From CAZMRW01 sp964568805 (GTDB taxonomy: Bacteria; Pseudomonadota; Gammaproteobacteria; Methylococcales; Methylomonadaceae): a stretch of 64,000 nt of DNA. The position numbers were made by a program, and so were the translations under genes. The stretch covers positions 47,041 to 111,040 of the forward strand of contig CAZMRW010000003.1 of the NCBI GenBank assembly GCA_964568805.1. Direction: 5' to 3'. Of the stretch, positions 39,191 to 47,787 are shown piece by piece. Every line of letters begins with the position of its first letter. The stretch's first letter is position 1. The notes beneath the pieces were generated by a model, which worked only from the letters and a program-made list of their open reading frames with translations, ran no database searches and had not been told where the DNA came from.

Positions 39191-40198
39191 ATGGCTAAGA
39201 ATTTACTTGAACAACTCCGGGAAATGACCGTTGTTGTGGCTGATACCGGGGATATACAGGCAATTGAAACATTCAAACCCAGGGATGCGACAACCAATCC
39301 ATCTCTAATTACGGCGGCTGCTCAAATGCCGCAATATCAAGGTATAGTGGACGATACCCTGAAGGGTGCCAGAGATACCTTAGGCAAAGGTGCGGCACCG
39401 GCTTTGGTCGCGAATCTTGCATTTGATAGATTGGCGGTTTCTTTTGGTCTCAAGATATTGGAAATCATTCCAGGTCGAGTGTCTACTGAAGTTGATGCCC
39501 GTCTTTCCTATGATACCGAAGCCACCATCGCAAAGGGCCGCGAAATAATAGCTCAATACGAAGCAAAAGGCGTTTCCAAAGAAAGAGTTCTTATCAAGAT
39601 CGCTTCCACGTGGGAAGGGATTCAAGCCGCGGCTGTTCTTGAAAAAGAAGGCATTCACTGCAACCTGACGCTGTTGTTTGGATTGCATCAGGCGATCGCT
39701 TGCGCAGAAAACGGCATTACTTTGATTTCTCCATTTGTTGGACGTATTCTGGACTGGTACAAGAAAGACACCGGTCGAGATTCCTACGCTCCAGAGGAAG
39801 ATCCTGGTGTTATATCGGTAACCGCTATTTATAACTATTACAAAAAATTCGGTTACAAAACCGAAGTAATGGGAGCGAGCTTCCGCAATATTGGCGAAAT
39901 CACTGAATTGGCTGGCTGTGACTTGTTAACGATAGCGCCATCCTTGTTGGCTGAACTGCAATCAACGGAAGGAGAATTGCCACGCAAGCTGGATCCCAAG
40001 ACAGCGGCAAACGCGCCAATCGAAAAGATCACTATGGATCATGCAACCTTCGATCGTATGCATCAAGAAAATCGCATGGCGACCGACAAATTGTCGGAAG
40101 GCATCGTAGGTTTCGAGAAAGCATTGGTAAGTCTGGAAGAAATTCTTGCCAAACGTCTTGCAGTCCTGGAAAATCGTCCTGAAACTGCCGAAGCATAA
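39191..40198 (+). CDS. tal: Transaldolase
   Basis: The 335-residue class I aldolase-type barrel exchanges three-carbon units in the sugar-phosphate rearrangement. It has the N-terminal signature DATTNPSLI, the Schiff-base lysine in RVLIKIASTWEGIQAA, and HCNLTLLFGLHQAIACAENG. Length fits TalB-type enzymes, with a slightly long C-terminal tail ending ENRPETAEA. GTAGGG precedes the ATG. Confidence 0.97.
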   Translation: MAKNLLEQLREMTVVVADTGDIQAIETFKPRDATTNPSLITAAAQMPQYQGIVDDTLKGARDTLGKGAAPALVANLAFDRLAVSFGLKILEIIPGRVSTEVDARLSYDTEATIAKGREIIAQYEAKGVSKERVLIKIASTWEGIQAAAVLEKEGIHCNLTLLFGLHQAIACAENGITLISPFVGRILDWYKKDTGRDSYAPEEDPGVISVTAIYNYYKKFGYKTEVMGASFRNIGEITELAGCDLLTIAPSLLAELQSTEGELPRKLDPKTAANAPIEKITMDHATFDRMHQENRMATDKLSEGIVGFEKALVSLEEILAKRLAVLENRPETAEA

Positions 40199-40218
40199 AA
40201 ACATTTATTCTTCTCGAT

Positions 40219-40250
40219 ACAGCATTGGTTAGGGTAACCGCCAATGCTGT
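40219..40250 (+). other. Intercistronic hairpin between tal and fba
   Basis: ACAGCATTGG pairs with CCAATGCTGT, with a further GGTTA/TAACC option inside the loop. Only four T residues follow, after AGGG. It could act as a weak terminator or stability element. Confidence 0.55.
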
Positions 40251-40340
40251 AGGGTTTTATGTCGGCTTAATTGTGTAGTTACCGAGTTGACGGAGTTTCT
40301 ATGCACGCGATAAATCAATTTAAATAATCAAGTTTTTGAT

Positions 40341-41420
40341 ATGCCAAAGAAAATTTTAGATGTAGTTAAACCAGGTGTTGTAACCGGGGAAGATGTGCAG
40401 AAGATTTTTGCAATTTGCAAAGAAAACAAATTTGCGCTTCCCGCAGTTAATGTAATTAACACAGATTCGATAAATGCTGTTTTAGAAGCAGCGGCAAAAG
40501 TTAAATCGCCGGTAATAATCCAGTTTTCTAATGGCGGCGCTCAATTTGTTGCGGGGAAAGGACTTAAATTAGAAGGTCAGCAAACAGCGATATTAGGTGC
40601 GATATCTGGAGCTCAGCATGTCCATTTAATGGCTGAACATTATGGTGTTCCTGTCATTTTGCACACTGACCATGCTGCCAAAAAACTGTTGCCCTGGATT
40701 GACGGTTTATTGGATGCGGGCGAAAAGCGGTTTGCCGAAACGGGTAAGCCATTGTTCAGTTCCCATATGCTTGATTTATCGGAAGAAAGCCTGAAGGAAA
40801 ATATTGAAATCTGCGCAAGTTATTTGAAACGTATGTCGAAAATGGACATGACGCTTGAAATTGAGCTAGGTGTTACCGGTGGTGAAGAAGACGGAGTCGA
40901 TAATACCGGCATGGATCATTCCTTGCTTTATACGCAGCCAGAAGATGTTGCTTACGCTTATGAAGAATTAAACAAGGTCAGCCATCGTTTTACCATCGCC
41001 GCGTCCTTTGGCAATGTACATGGCGTATATAAACCGGGTAATGTTAAATTAACACCGAAGATTCTTGATAATTCTCAAAAGTATGTTTCCCAAAAATATG
41101 GGGTTCCAGCTAATACATTAAATTTCGTATTCCACGGCGGGTCAGGTTCTACACCTGAAGAGATCAAAGAGTCCATTAGCTATGGTGTAGTCAAGATGAA
41201 TATCGATACCGATACTCAATGGGCAACCTGGGCAGGGATCATGGATTATTACAAGAAAAATGAAGGTTACCTGCAAGGACAGATTGGCAACCCTGAAGGT
41301 GATGACAAGCCCAACAAAAAATATTACGATCCACGTGTCTGGCAACGTGCCGGCGAAGTGGGGATGGTCGTGAGATTGGAGCAAGCATTCCAAGAGTTGA
41401 ACGCTGTCAATTCTTTATAG
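40341..41420 (+). CDS. fba: Fructose-bisphosphate aldolase, class II
   Basis: The 359-residue zinc enzyme splits fructose 1,6-bisphosphate to triose phosphates. Zinc and catalytic residues are in VILHTDHAAKK, LEIELGVTGGEEDGVDN, GNVHGVYKPGNVKL and FHGGSGSTPEEIKES. It belongs to the FbaA-like subgroup of about 350-360 residues. It closes the RuMP cluster and is followed by a strong terminator. Confidence 0.97.
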   Translation: MPKKILDVVKPGVVTGEDVQKIFAICKENKFALPAVNVINTDSINAVLEAAAKVKSPVIIQFSNGGAQFVAGKGLKLEGQQTAILGAISGAQHVHLMAEHYGVPVILHTDHAAKKLLPWIDGLLDAGEKRFAETGKPLFSSHMLDLSEESLKENIEICASYLKRMSKMDMTLEIELGVTGGEEDGVDNTGMDHSLLYTQPEDVAYAYEELNKVSHRFTIAASFGNVHGVYKPGNVKLTPKILDNSQKYVSQKYGVPANTLNFVFHGGSGSTPEEIKESISYGVVKMNIDTDTQWATWAGIMDYYKKNEGYLQGQIGNPEGDDKPNKKYYDPRVWQRAGEVGMVVRLEQAFQELNAVNSL

Positions 41421-41441
41421 TTAGTCTCTAATTGATTATTC

Positions 41442-41475
41442 AAAAGGCTTGCGGGGTATACGCAAGCCTTTTTTT
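41442..41475 (+). terminator. Rho-independent terminator after fba
   Basis: AAAGGCTTGCG pairs with CGCAAGCCTTT around a seven-base loop and is followed by T residues. It marks the end of the RuMP cluster. Confidence 0.9.
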
Positions 41476-42039
41476 ATGCACTAAAAAGCGCTCATTCTTG
41501 CTTTAGGGCACTATGAGTGAATTCCCTTGCAGCATCGTTATTTTAAGGAAATGCCTGCTAAATCATCGGGATTATACATGCCTTAACAGCGGTAAAGCCC
41601 GCCTGTCCATGAGTTGAGCATGTGACTGCATGCTCTGTTCTGTAAGTATTCTGCTTAAACCCTTCGTTATGCCCGCTTAGGGCGGAATCCTTTTGGTGTA
41701 TTGCGTAATCCGGGAGCATTGTGTTTAGCTCAAGGTAAGCCAGGTTGCATCCTGTGCCAATATAGATGTATGGCGACGATTCACTACAACGTGCAGAAAA
41801 CCTTGTTATAAAAATAGTCAGATTTAATGATATGCAATTGTACTAAAGGACAATAGCATTTTTGACAGGATACGCTATTGTATAAAGAAGGGAGACAGCA
41901 GGAAGCAAAAAAGTTTATTACTCCTTGATTGAACTTATTTAGTTACGAATAGTTTAGTAAATAGAAACGCAACGCCAAATAAGCAAAAGGGCGATCAAAT
42001 CGGTCAATGCTTATATCAAGAATTTAATGGAGAGTCGTC
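41476..42039. other. Long intergenic region after the RuMP cluster
   Basis: About 560 bp with no supported gene until the small ORF at 42040. There is no clear structure beyond AT-rich stretches after 41810. A small RNA cannot be excluded but I see no terminator-like hairpin that would support one. Confidence 0.5.
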
Positions 42040-42153
42040 ATGTTTAAAAAAATATTAATTCTGGTGGATATAATAGGCAGTCTTAGTGTTCTCGTGGTCA
42101 TGCTAATCAGTAAAAAGCTGTTTTCAAAACCGCTAAAAAAGAAGTTTTTGTAA
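42040..42153 (+). CDS. Possible small membrane protein (37 aa)
   Basis: A GGAGAG ribosome site seven bases upstream introduces MFKKILILVDIIGSLSVLVV, one hydrophobic span flanked by lysines, and a basic tail KPLKKKFL. That layout is typical of small single-span bacterial membrane proteins. No family can be named. Confidence 0.5.
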   Translation: MFKKILILVDIIGSLSVLVVMLISKKLFSKPLKKKFL

Positions 42154-42314
42154 GTGTTGATGTTTCGATACTGAGATTAATTCGATCGGATGCCTTTTTG
42201 GGCATTTCAATCAGCATCTAAATAAAGCTCAGTAAGACAAAAATCGTCACCCAAACAGTTACTCTAAGTCCGATTTAGAGTAGCTGGGAAATGTTTCAAA
42301 CTATACGGTTGGTA

Positions 42315-42920
42315 TTAACTTTCCGGATTAATTTTGGTCATGTCGCATCCTTTTTGATAAAAGACAAAGGAAGGTGAAAAGGGGGCGACATCAATTGTTA
42401 GGGTCGTTTCTTTCTGAAAGGCGTTAACGGCTGGTTTTACCGCATTTCGAAAATTGTTGGCTAATTTCATGGCCAATTTTTCCTGCGCCTCATCCTCTCC
42501 CAATGAAAATGGGTCCTCAGCAAGATTTGTAGCTTCAATCGCTTCCTGCAAAACTTGAGTTGAAAAAACCTGGATTTTATTCTCGAATTCCTTGAATATT
42601 TCCGGGGTTTTTTCGCGTTTGATTCGTTCTATATCCTTTAGATTGGCGTAAACCAGGAACTCACCTTTGGCTCCCTGAAAATCATTTTTACACATGCCGC
42701 CATCCATGATCCTGACCAGATTTAAAGCTTGATTGTCTTTAATGATTTTAAGGGGGGGGTGAATGCCCGAGTTGGACTGTGCCGCTTCTGGTGATGGTGC
42801 AGATTTTATGGATTCAATGGGCTCGGGCCGATTTAATGTATTTTGTTGAACTTGCTGAGTAGAGCATGCGGATAGTATTAAAAATGCGATACTGGTTATC
42901 GGCTTTACCATGGACTTCAT
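42315..42920 (-). CDS. Hypothetical lipoprotein
   Basis: The 201-residue product has a lipoprotein signal with lipobox ILSAC near residue 19, then a Pro/Ser-rich spacer and a domain with three cysteine-containing or acidic segments (DGGMCKNDFQGAKGEFLVYA and FVFYQKGCDMTKI). AGAGG lies upstream of the first ATG; a second ATG follows three codons later. No family is recognised. It probably sits in the outer or inner membrane facing the periplasm. Confidence 0.75.
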   Translation of the reverse strand: MKSMVKPITSIAFLILSACSTQQVQQNTLNRPEPIESIKSAPSPEAAQSNSGIHPPLKIIKDNQALNLVRIMDGGMCKNDFQGAKGEFLVYANLKDIERIKREKTPEIFKEFENKIQVFSTQVLQEAIEATNLAEDPFSLGEDEAQEKLAMKLANNFRNAVKPAVNAFQKETTLTIDVAPFSPSFVFYQKGCDMTKINPES

Positions 42921-43396
42921 ACCTTCTACCTCTTATGGTAATGAGTTGGTGGAATATTTCTTAATGAGCATATTATAATCCTTAAAACGATAAGATAATT
43001 TAATATTTATAAGGGAGTTAAAATTGTCAAGTTGAATTAGTCATATTTCAGACCAAAGCACGGTTTTATGATGTTATGGCTCTGGATTGCGGGAAAACCG
43101 GTCGGGTGTTGTGATCGTTGTAAAGGCGTGATTGGAGAGGGATAAATGGTCCTGACGGGACAATCTGTGGGAGGCTTTGACCTTTTAAAACCATAGGGCA
43201 CTGACGGCGACTCACGCACTGGATGATGGGTAATGGGGTAATATCGTGAAACATAATTTCACGTGTGGCACCTGCTGAGAATGCAGTTACCCGAATTTTA
43301 TGGATTCCAAATGCACACGGCCTTGAAAAAATAAAGCCAATTGCACACAGTGCAACCGTGCAGTCCATGGGTAACTGCTATCTGTTCATTTAGCGG
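42921..43396. other. Intergenic region with no clear gene
   Basis: The 476-bp stretch gives only short frames without ribosome sites. A short inverted repeat GTGAAA...TTTCAC-like lies near 43245-43262. It may be decayed coding DNA, but I cannot assign it. Confidence 0.45.
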
Positions 43397-43912
43397 TTAA
43401 ACAGCGACGGCTCTCAGATTTTTATCTTCATACAGGCGTTTTTTCTTCCAGCCGGCGAATGTGCTTTCATCAAATTCTATATCATTATCTATCGAAAACT
43501 CGTAGCAACTTCTGAACAGACGGGCAGTTCGAAAAGCATGCAATTCATCGTCAGCCGTAATTTTTTCAATATTTCCAACCTGAAAGGTTTTGTTTTTTGA
43601 CTTTCCATTGCTGACCCAAAAAACGGTGTAGCAAAGATAGCTCTTGTCTTTACGATGATCGTATTTGATTGTTTTGGATACGCCCGTGACGCCGGTTGTG
43701 GTTTTGTTCTTCGGCGGTTTAAGAAACCGAGTTTTACTGCCTTTTAGGACGACCAGCATTTGATCTCGCCAAGCGATTGCGGCTTGCAGGGATTTGTTTT
43801 TATTGCCCCACAACTTATGGGAGAAATAACGGCTGCTTTCTTTGCCGCGCCTGACGATACGTACTTGAAAGCCAAACGTATCGGGTTCTGTGATATGTTT
43901 ATTTTTTGCCAT
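43397..43912 (-). CDS. AP2-like DNA-binding domain protein
   Basis: The 171-residue basic protein has two regions that resemble the AP2/integrase-type three-strand DNA-binding fold. The first is FGFQVRIVRRGKESSRYFSH, then a helix with SLQAAIAWRDQML. The second is TGVTGVSKTIKYDHRKDKSY, then CYTVFWVSNGKSKNKTFQVG and a following helix with AFRTARLFRSCYE. The GVTGVS start is characteristic. Bacterial relatives occur in phages and homing endonucleases and also as stand-alone proteins. No nuclease motif is present. DNA binding is likely; its target is unknown. Confidence 0.65.
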   Translation of the reverse strand: MAKNKHITEPDTFGFQVRIVRRGKESSRYFSHKLWGNKNKSLQAAIAWRDQMLVVLKGSKTRFLKPPKNKTTTGVTGVSKTIKYDHRKDKSYLCYTVFWVSNGKSKNKTFQVGNIEKITADDELHAFRTARLFRSCYEFSIDNDIEFDESTFAGWKKKRLYEDKNLRAVAV

Positions 43913-44391
43913 GGAATTATCTACCCTACAATGATTGAATCAAATGCATTTAACTGCAAGGTTATGTCGCCTAATTGATAATTTTTAATTGTGAAAAATC
44001 GGAGCAGCGAAATTTTATTGTCTAGTAATTTTTTGTAATCTTACGATTACAAATTATCACTAAAGTACAATTAAATGCAAGAAAAAAATATGTCGATCCG
44101 AAATATATTCCGGCCAATAAATAACACCGCCTTGAATCTACCATCCCGTCTGGGTTTCCTGCGATCCGTAGTCAATGGCATGACATTCAGGGTAGCCTGC
44201 CGTCACACGGATAAGGCAAGCACTGCCGGCGGGCACGCCTCAGCCAGCGGATACTTCATTCTTGATCAGGAAAAATAAAGACGAATAGAACAAATTCCTA
44301 CTGTAATGGTGTAAAATGCGATTATTCCACTATGGTAGTGGTTAAGCTGAAGTTTATAACCCTTTGATTATTATAAATTTGGAGACAATCG
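43913..44391. other. Intergenic region upstream of the peroxiredoxin gene
   Basis: The 479 bp contain an AT-rich first half. A 67-codon frame at 44075-44278 has no ribosome site and is not called. The peroxiredoxin promoter and a perfect short palindrome at 44327-44341 lie at the right end. Confidence 0.5.
44327..44341. promoter_or_regulatory. Palindrome upstream of peroxiredoxin gene
   Basis: CCACTA-TGG-TAGTGG is a perfect 6-3-6 inverted repeat, 51 bp before the start codon. It may be an operator for a dimeric repressor or activator, but I cannot match it to a named regulator. Confidence 0.35.
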
Positions 44392-44997
44392 ATGAGCGTA
44401 CTAGTCGGTAAACAAGCACCTGATTTTACAGTTCCCGCCGTGTTAGGCGATGGCCAAATTGTTGATTCTTTCAACTTTTCTACCGCGACTAGCGGAAAGT
44501 ATGCGGTAATCTTTTTTTATCCTTTGGATTTTACCTTCGTTTGTCCAAGTGAGCTGATTGCATTGGATCACCGTATCGATGACTTTAAAAGCCGTAACGT
44601 GGAAGTGATCACGGTCTCTATCGATTCGCATTTTACTCATAACGCATGGCGCAATACCCCGATCAACAAAGGCGGTATCGGCCCGGTCCGTTACACCATG
44701 GCCGCTGATATGGCGCATTCCATCTGTAAAGATTATGATGTTGAAGCGGATGCCCCGGCGGTTGCTTATCGCGGTACTTTCCTGATTGATCGGGATGGTA
44801 TCGTTCGTCACCAGGTCGTTAACGACTTGCCTCTGGGACGTAATATGGATGAACTGCTGCGCATGATCGATGCCTTGCAATTTCATGAGGAACACGGTGA
44901 GGTGTGCCCAGCTGGCTGGACGAAAGGCGATGCCGGCATGAACGCCAGTCCGTCTGGCGTTGCCGACTATCTGGGTAAAAATGCAGACAAGCTGTAA
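44392..44997 (+). CDS. 2-Cys peroxiredoxin (AhpC/TSA family)
   Basis: The 201-residue cytoplasmic enzyme reduces hydrogen peroxide and organic hydroperoxides. The peroxidatic cysteine is in PLDFTFVCPSELIAL and the resolving cysteine is in HGEVCPAGWTKGDAGM. The protein is full length with the C-terminal tail of typical 2-Cys Prx. No dedicated reductase gene is adjacent. A TTTGGAGACAATCG ribosome site precedes the ATG. Confidence 0.96.
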   Translation: MSVLVGKQAPDFTVPAVLGDGQIVDSFNFSTATSGKYAVIFFYPLDFTFVCPSELIALDHRIDDFKSRNVEVITVSIDSHFTHNAWRNTPINKGGIGPVRYTMAADMAHSICKDYDVEADAPAVAYRGTFLIDRDGIVRHQVVNDLPLGRNMDELLRMIDALQFHEEHGEVCPAGWTKGDAGMNASPSGVADYLGKNADKL

Positions 44998-45016
44998 ACG
45001 CAGATAATTAAATCAA

Positions 45017-45051
45017 AAAGGCGCATTGTTCTAAGTTAACGATGCGCCTTT
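45017..45051. terminator. Bidirectional terminator between convergent genes
   Basis: AAAGGCGCAT pairs with ATGCGCCTTT. The T-run is better in the leftward direction (TTTTT), so it can end the membrane-protein gene at 45066 as well as the peroxiredoxin transcript. Confidence 0.7.
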
Positions 45052-45065
45052 GTGGTGAAGCCCGA

Positions 45066-45350
45066 TTAATTCTTTTCAGCAGCATCGGCAATCAGTTTTT
45101 TTCTGATAAAAAAACTGGCGCCAATGGCGATAAGGGCAGGTATTTGAGTAACCAGAAATATAGCCGTGAAGTTTGTTGGAAACATTCCAACCATATTCTT
45201 GACGACCGTCAGATTGACCAGCCACCAGACGAGCCAATAACCAATAAATCCAAGAATAGCCCACTTTATCGGCGGCTCGCCTTTATCCTTTGCTGTTAAA
45301 TAAAACCATACCAGGACAGCAACACCTGCAAATCTAGCTAGAAACAACAT
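45066..45350 (-). CDS. Small membrane protein, three helices
   Basis: The 94-residue protein has three predicted helices (FAGVAVLVWFYLTA, WAILGFIGYWLVWWLVNLTV and AIFLVTQIPALIAIGASFFI) and a charged C-terminus. No family can be named from the sequence. It converges on the peroxiredoxin gene and shares its terminator. Confidence 0.7.
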   Translation of the reverse strand: MLFLARFAGVAVLVWFYLTAKDKGEPPIKWAILGFIGYWLVWWLVNLTVVKNMVGMFPTNFTAIFLVTQIPALIAIGASFFIRKKLIADAAEKN

Positions 45351-45574
45351 TGTTATACCCCCTTTATCAATTTATACGATCATTTGATTTAGTAACTGAT
45401 CCGGTTAGAATGAAACCAAACAGCAAACCATGGGCTGATAATCATATTCGATAACTGACCATCGTTGCATCTTTTTAATAAAGGATGGGCAGACCGAGCA
45501 AATTTTCGGTTCTGGAAATGTGATTAAAAACCAAAACCGTAATCCAATTCGTCAAAATAAATTTAGGTGTAGCG

Positions 45575-47725
45575 TTGCTGAGAAAACCATTAAAAATCCT
45601 GCTAATGTTGCTGGCGACACTGTTTTTGCTGGTGTTGTTCGCGGTTATCGCTCTGCCATTTTTTATCGATCCCAACGACTTCAAGCCAGAAGTTGTAGCC
45701 TGGGTTAAAGAAAAAACGGGTCGTGAACTGGAAATCCCGGGCGATATCGAATTATCGGTATTTCCTTGGCTGGGCTTCACAACCGGAAAAATGGTTCTGA
45801 AAAATAGCCAGGAATTTCAAGACCGGCCATTTATCACCATTGAACAAAGCGACATTAAAGTTAAGTTGTTGCCGTTGCTGTTTGCCAAAAATATTCAAGT
45901 GAGTCGAATCATCCTGCAAGGGCTCAATTTAAACCTGATCAGGAACAAACAAGGCATCGGCAATTGGGACGATTTGATGGTGTTGGCAAGGGATAAGAAG
46001 GAATCAACTGCAGAAGCCGGCAAAACACCCGAAACGACTGATGTTGAAATGCCGGCGGAACCCTTTGTAGCATTTGCCATCGGGGGGATTGCTGTCGAAC
46101 AAGCCCATATCGATTGGGATAATCAGAAAACCGGCAAGCACATTGAACTGAAAGAGTTCAACCTGACAGCCGATCGATTCACTTTCGGCCAGCCGGTCGG
46201 TATTAATCTTGACTTTAAACTTGATAAGGCGGCGGCTAAAGTATTCGATGCCGCCAGGTTAACCTCAACGCTAATGGTAGCCGAAACCTTCAATCAGTTT
46301 CAACTTACGAATCTCGACTTGGAACTGTTCCGGAATGAGGTAACTCCCCAGGGAAATTCATTGACTGCCGCGCTCACTGCCGCTGACATCGCATTCGATA
46401 AATCCAAACAGACGATCAAGATGACCGGAGTCGAACTCACCTCGGGTGATCTCGCCATCAAGGCCGAAATCAGCGGCGATCATATGAACGATAAACCTGT
46501 CATTCGTGGACCGTTTACCGTTGCATCATTCAATCCGTCCAAACTGATGAAGCAGCTAAACCTTTCGGTTCCAGCGATTCGGGATGCGAAGGCGTTGAGC
46601 GCGCTGGCAATCAATTTTGACCTGTCAGCAACCGACGAATCGGTGGCTATTGAAAATCTCTCCGCGCAACTGGACGATACCCGGATTAAAGGTATAGCCT
46701 CCGTTAGAGATTTTGCGCAGCCTGCGATCAATTTTGATTTAAATCTTGATGCTATCGATGCCGATCGCTATTTGCCGCCTAAAACGAAAACCGATAAATC
46801 GATCGCCAGCCCCGCAGTCGCCCTGGCAGCCGGCCTTTCCAAATTGCCGGCCGATACTCTAAGAAAATTAAATGCTAATGGGGACGTAACGCTGAATAAA
46901 CTGAAAATTAGCGGTTTGACGATGCAGGGCGTTCATTTTTCATTAAACGGAAAAAATGGCAAAGTGACCGCATCGCAGTCAATCAAACAGTTTTATCAAG
47001 GTTCTTATGCCGGTGATCTCACGATGGATCTGCGCAATGATCTGCCGACGCTGTCAGTTACCGAGAAAATAGAGCGGGTGCGGATCGAACCCTTGCTCAA
47101 GGATTATAAGGGCAAGGCCCGTTTGAACGGTGTTGTCAATGCATCCACACGGCTGCAAGGACAAGGCCTTGATTCGAAAGCGCTGAAATCCAGCCTTAGC
47201 GGGCAGGTTGATTTTCTGCTAAAAGATGGCTCGATCAAAGGCTTCAACCTGCAAAAAATAATTGATCGTGGCAAGGCACTGGCTAAAGGAGAGGCGCCGG
47301 CCATCAGCAATGAAAACGATCAAACCGTCTTTTCCGAGATAACAGGTTCAGCGAAACTCAATGGAGGCATGCTGCAAAACAATGATCTGCTGGCCAAATC
47401 TTCCAAGTTTCGCGTCGAGGGCAACGGAAGCGCCAATCTGAATAACGAAAGCCTGGACTATAAACTGATCGCCAAGTTGATTAAAAAACAGGCCCTCCCG
47501 TCCGAACCGGAGCAGTTTCATAGTACGCCTGTCATTATCAAAGTTGGCGGTACGTTTGATCAACCGACGTATACACTGGATGTTGCTGCATTGTTGACGG
47601 ATAAAAACAAGGCTAAAATTGAAAAGCTTTTAGATAAAAAAAAGGAAAAAATTGATAAATTGATGGATAAGCTGGATAAGAAATTAGGCCCGGGAGCCAG
47701 GGATCTATTAAAAAATATTTTCTGA
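45575..47725 (+). CDS. AsmA family protein
   Basis: The 716-residue protein has an N-terminal membrane anchor (LLMLLATLFLLVLFAVIALP) and the AsmA signature FIDPNDFKPEVVAWVKEKTGRELEI. A long periplasmic region ends with the AsmA_2 repeat-like domain (RLNGVVNASTRLQGQG, then SGQVDFLLKDGSIKGFNLQKIID) and a lysine-rich coiled tail. AsmA-like proteins bridge the periplasm and affect outer-membrane lipid transport. The start is a TTG six bases after AGGTG. The conserved neighbour order asmA-mutY-yggX is seen in several gammaproteobacteria. Confidence 0.9.
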   Translation: MLRKPLKILLMLLATLFLLVLFAVIALPFFIDPNDFKPEVVAWVKEKTGRELEIPGDIELSVFPWLGFTTGKMVLKNSQEFQDRPFITIEQSDIKVKLLPLLFAKNIQVSRIILQGLNLNLIRNKQGIGNWDDLMVLARDKKESTAEAGKTPETTDVEMPAEPFVAFAIGGIAVEQAHIDWDNQKTGKHIELKEFNLTADRFTFGQPVGINLDFKLDKAAAKVFDAARLTSTLMVAETFNQFQLTNLDLELFRNEVTPQGNSLTAALTAADIAFDKSKQTIKMTGVELTSGDLAIKAEISGDHMNDKPVIRGPFTVASFNPSKLMKQLNLSVPAIRDAKALSALAINFDLSATDESVAIENLSAQLDDTRIKGIASVRDFAQPAINFDLNLDAIDADRYLPPKTKTDKSIASPAVALAAGLSKLPADTLRKLNANGDVTLNKLKISGLTMQGVHFSLNGKNGKVTASQSIKQFYQGSYAGDLTMDLRNDLPTLSVTEKIERVRIEPLLKDYKGKARLNGVVNASTRLQGQGLDSKALKSSLSGQVDFLLKDGSIKGFNLQKIIDRGKALAKGEAPAISNENDQTVFSEITGSAKLNGGMLQNNDLLAKSSKFRVEGNGSANLNNESLDYKLIAKLIKKQALPSEPEQFHSTPVIIKVGGTFDQPTYTLDVAALLTDKNKAKIEKLLDKKKEKIDKLMDKLDKKLGPGARDLLKNIF

Positions 47726-47787
47726 AATTAAGTGAATGGTTACGGTCAAAGACGCTGGATTGTTGATAATGAGCGCCAGAATCAATA

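Noticed and set aside
44075..44278. 67-codon frame before the peroxiredoxin gene
   Set aside because: No ribosome site, no domain, no membrane segment.
44935..44997. GVADYL motif at the C-terminus of the peroxiredoxin, similar to the GVxKYL repeat
   Set aside because: Peroxiredoxins commonly end with a GVAxYL-like helix, the residue at the Lys/Arg position is Asp, and there is one copy only; resemblance is probably chance.
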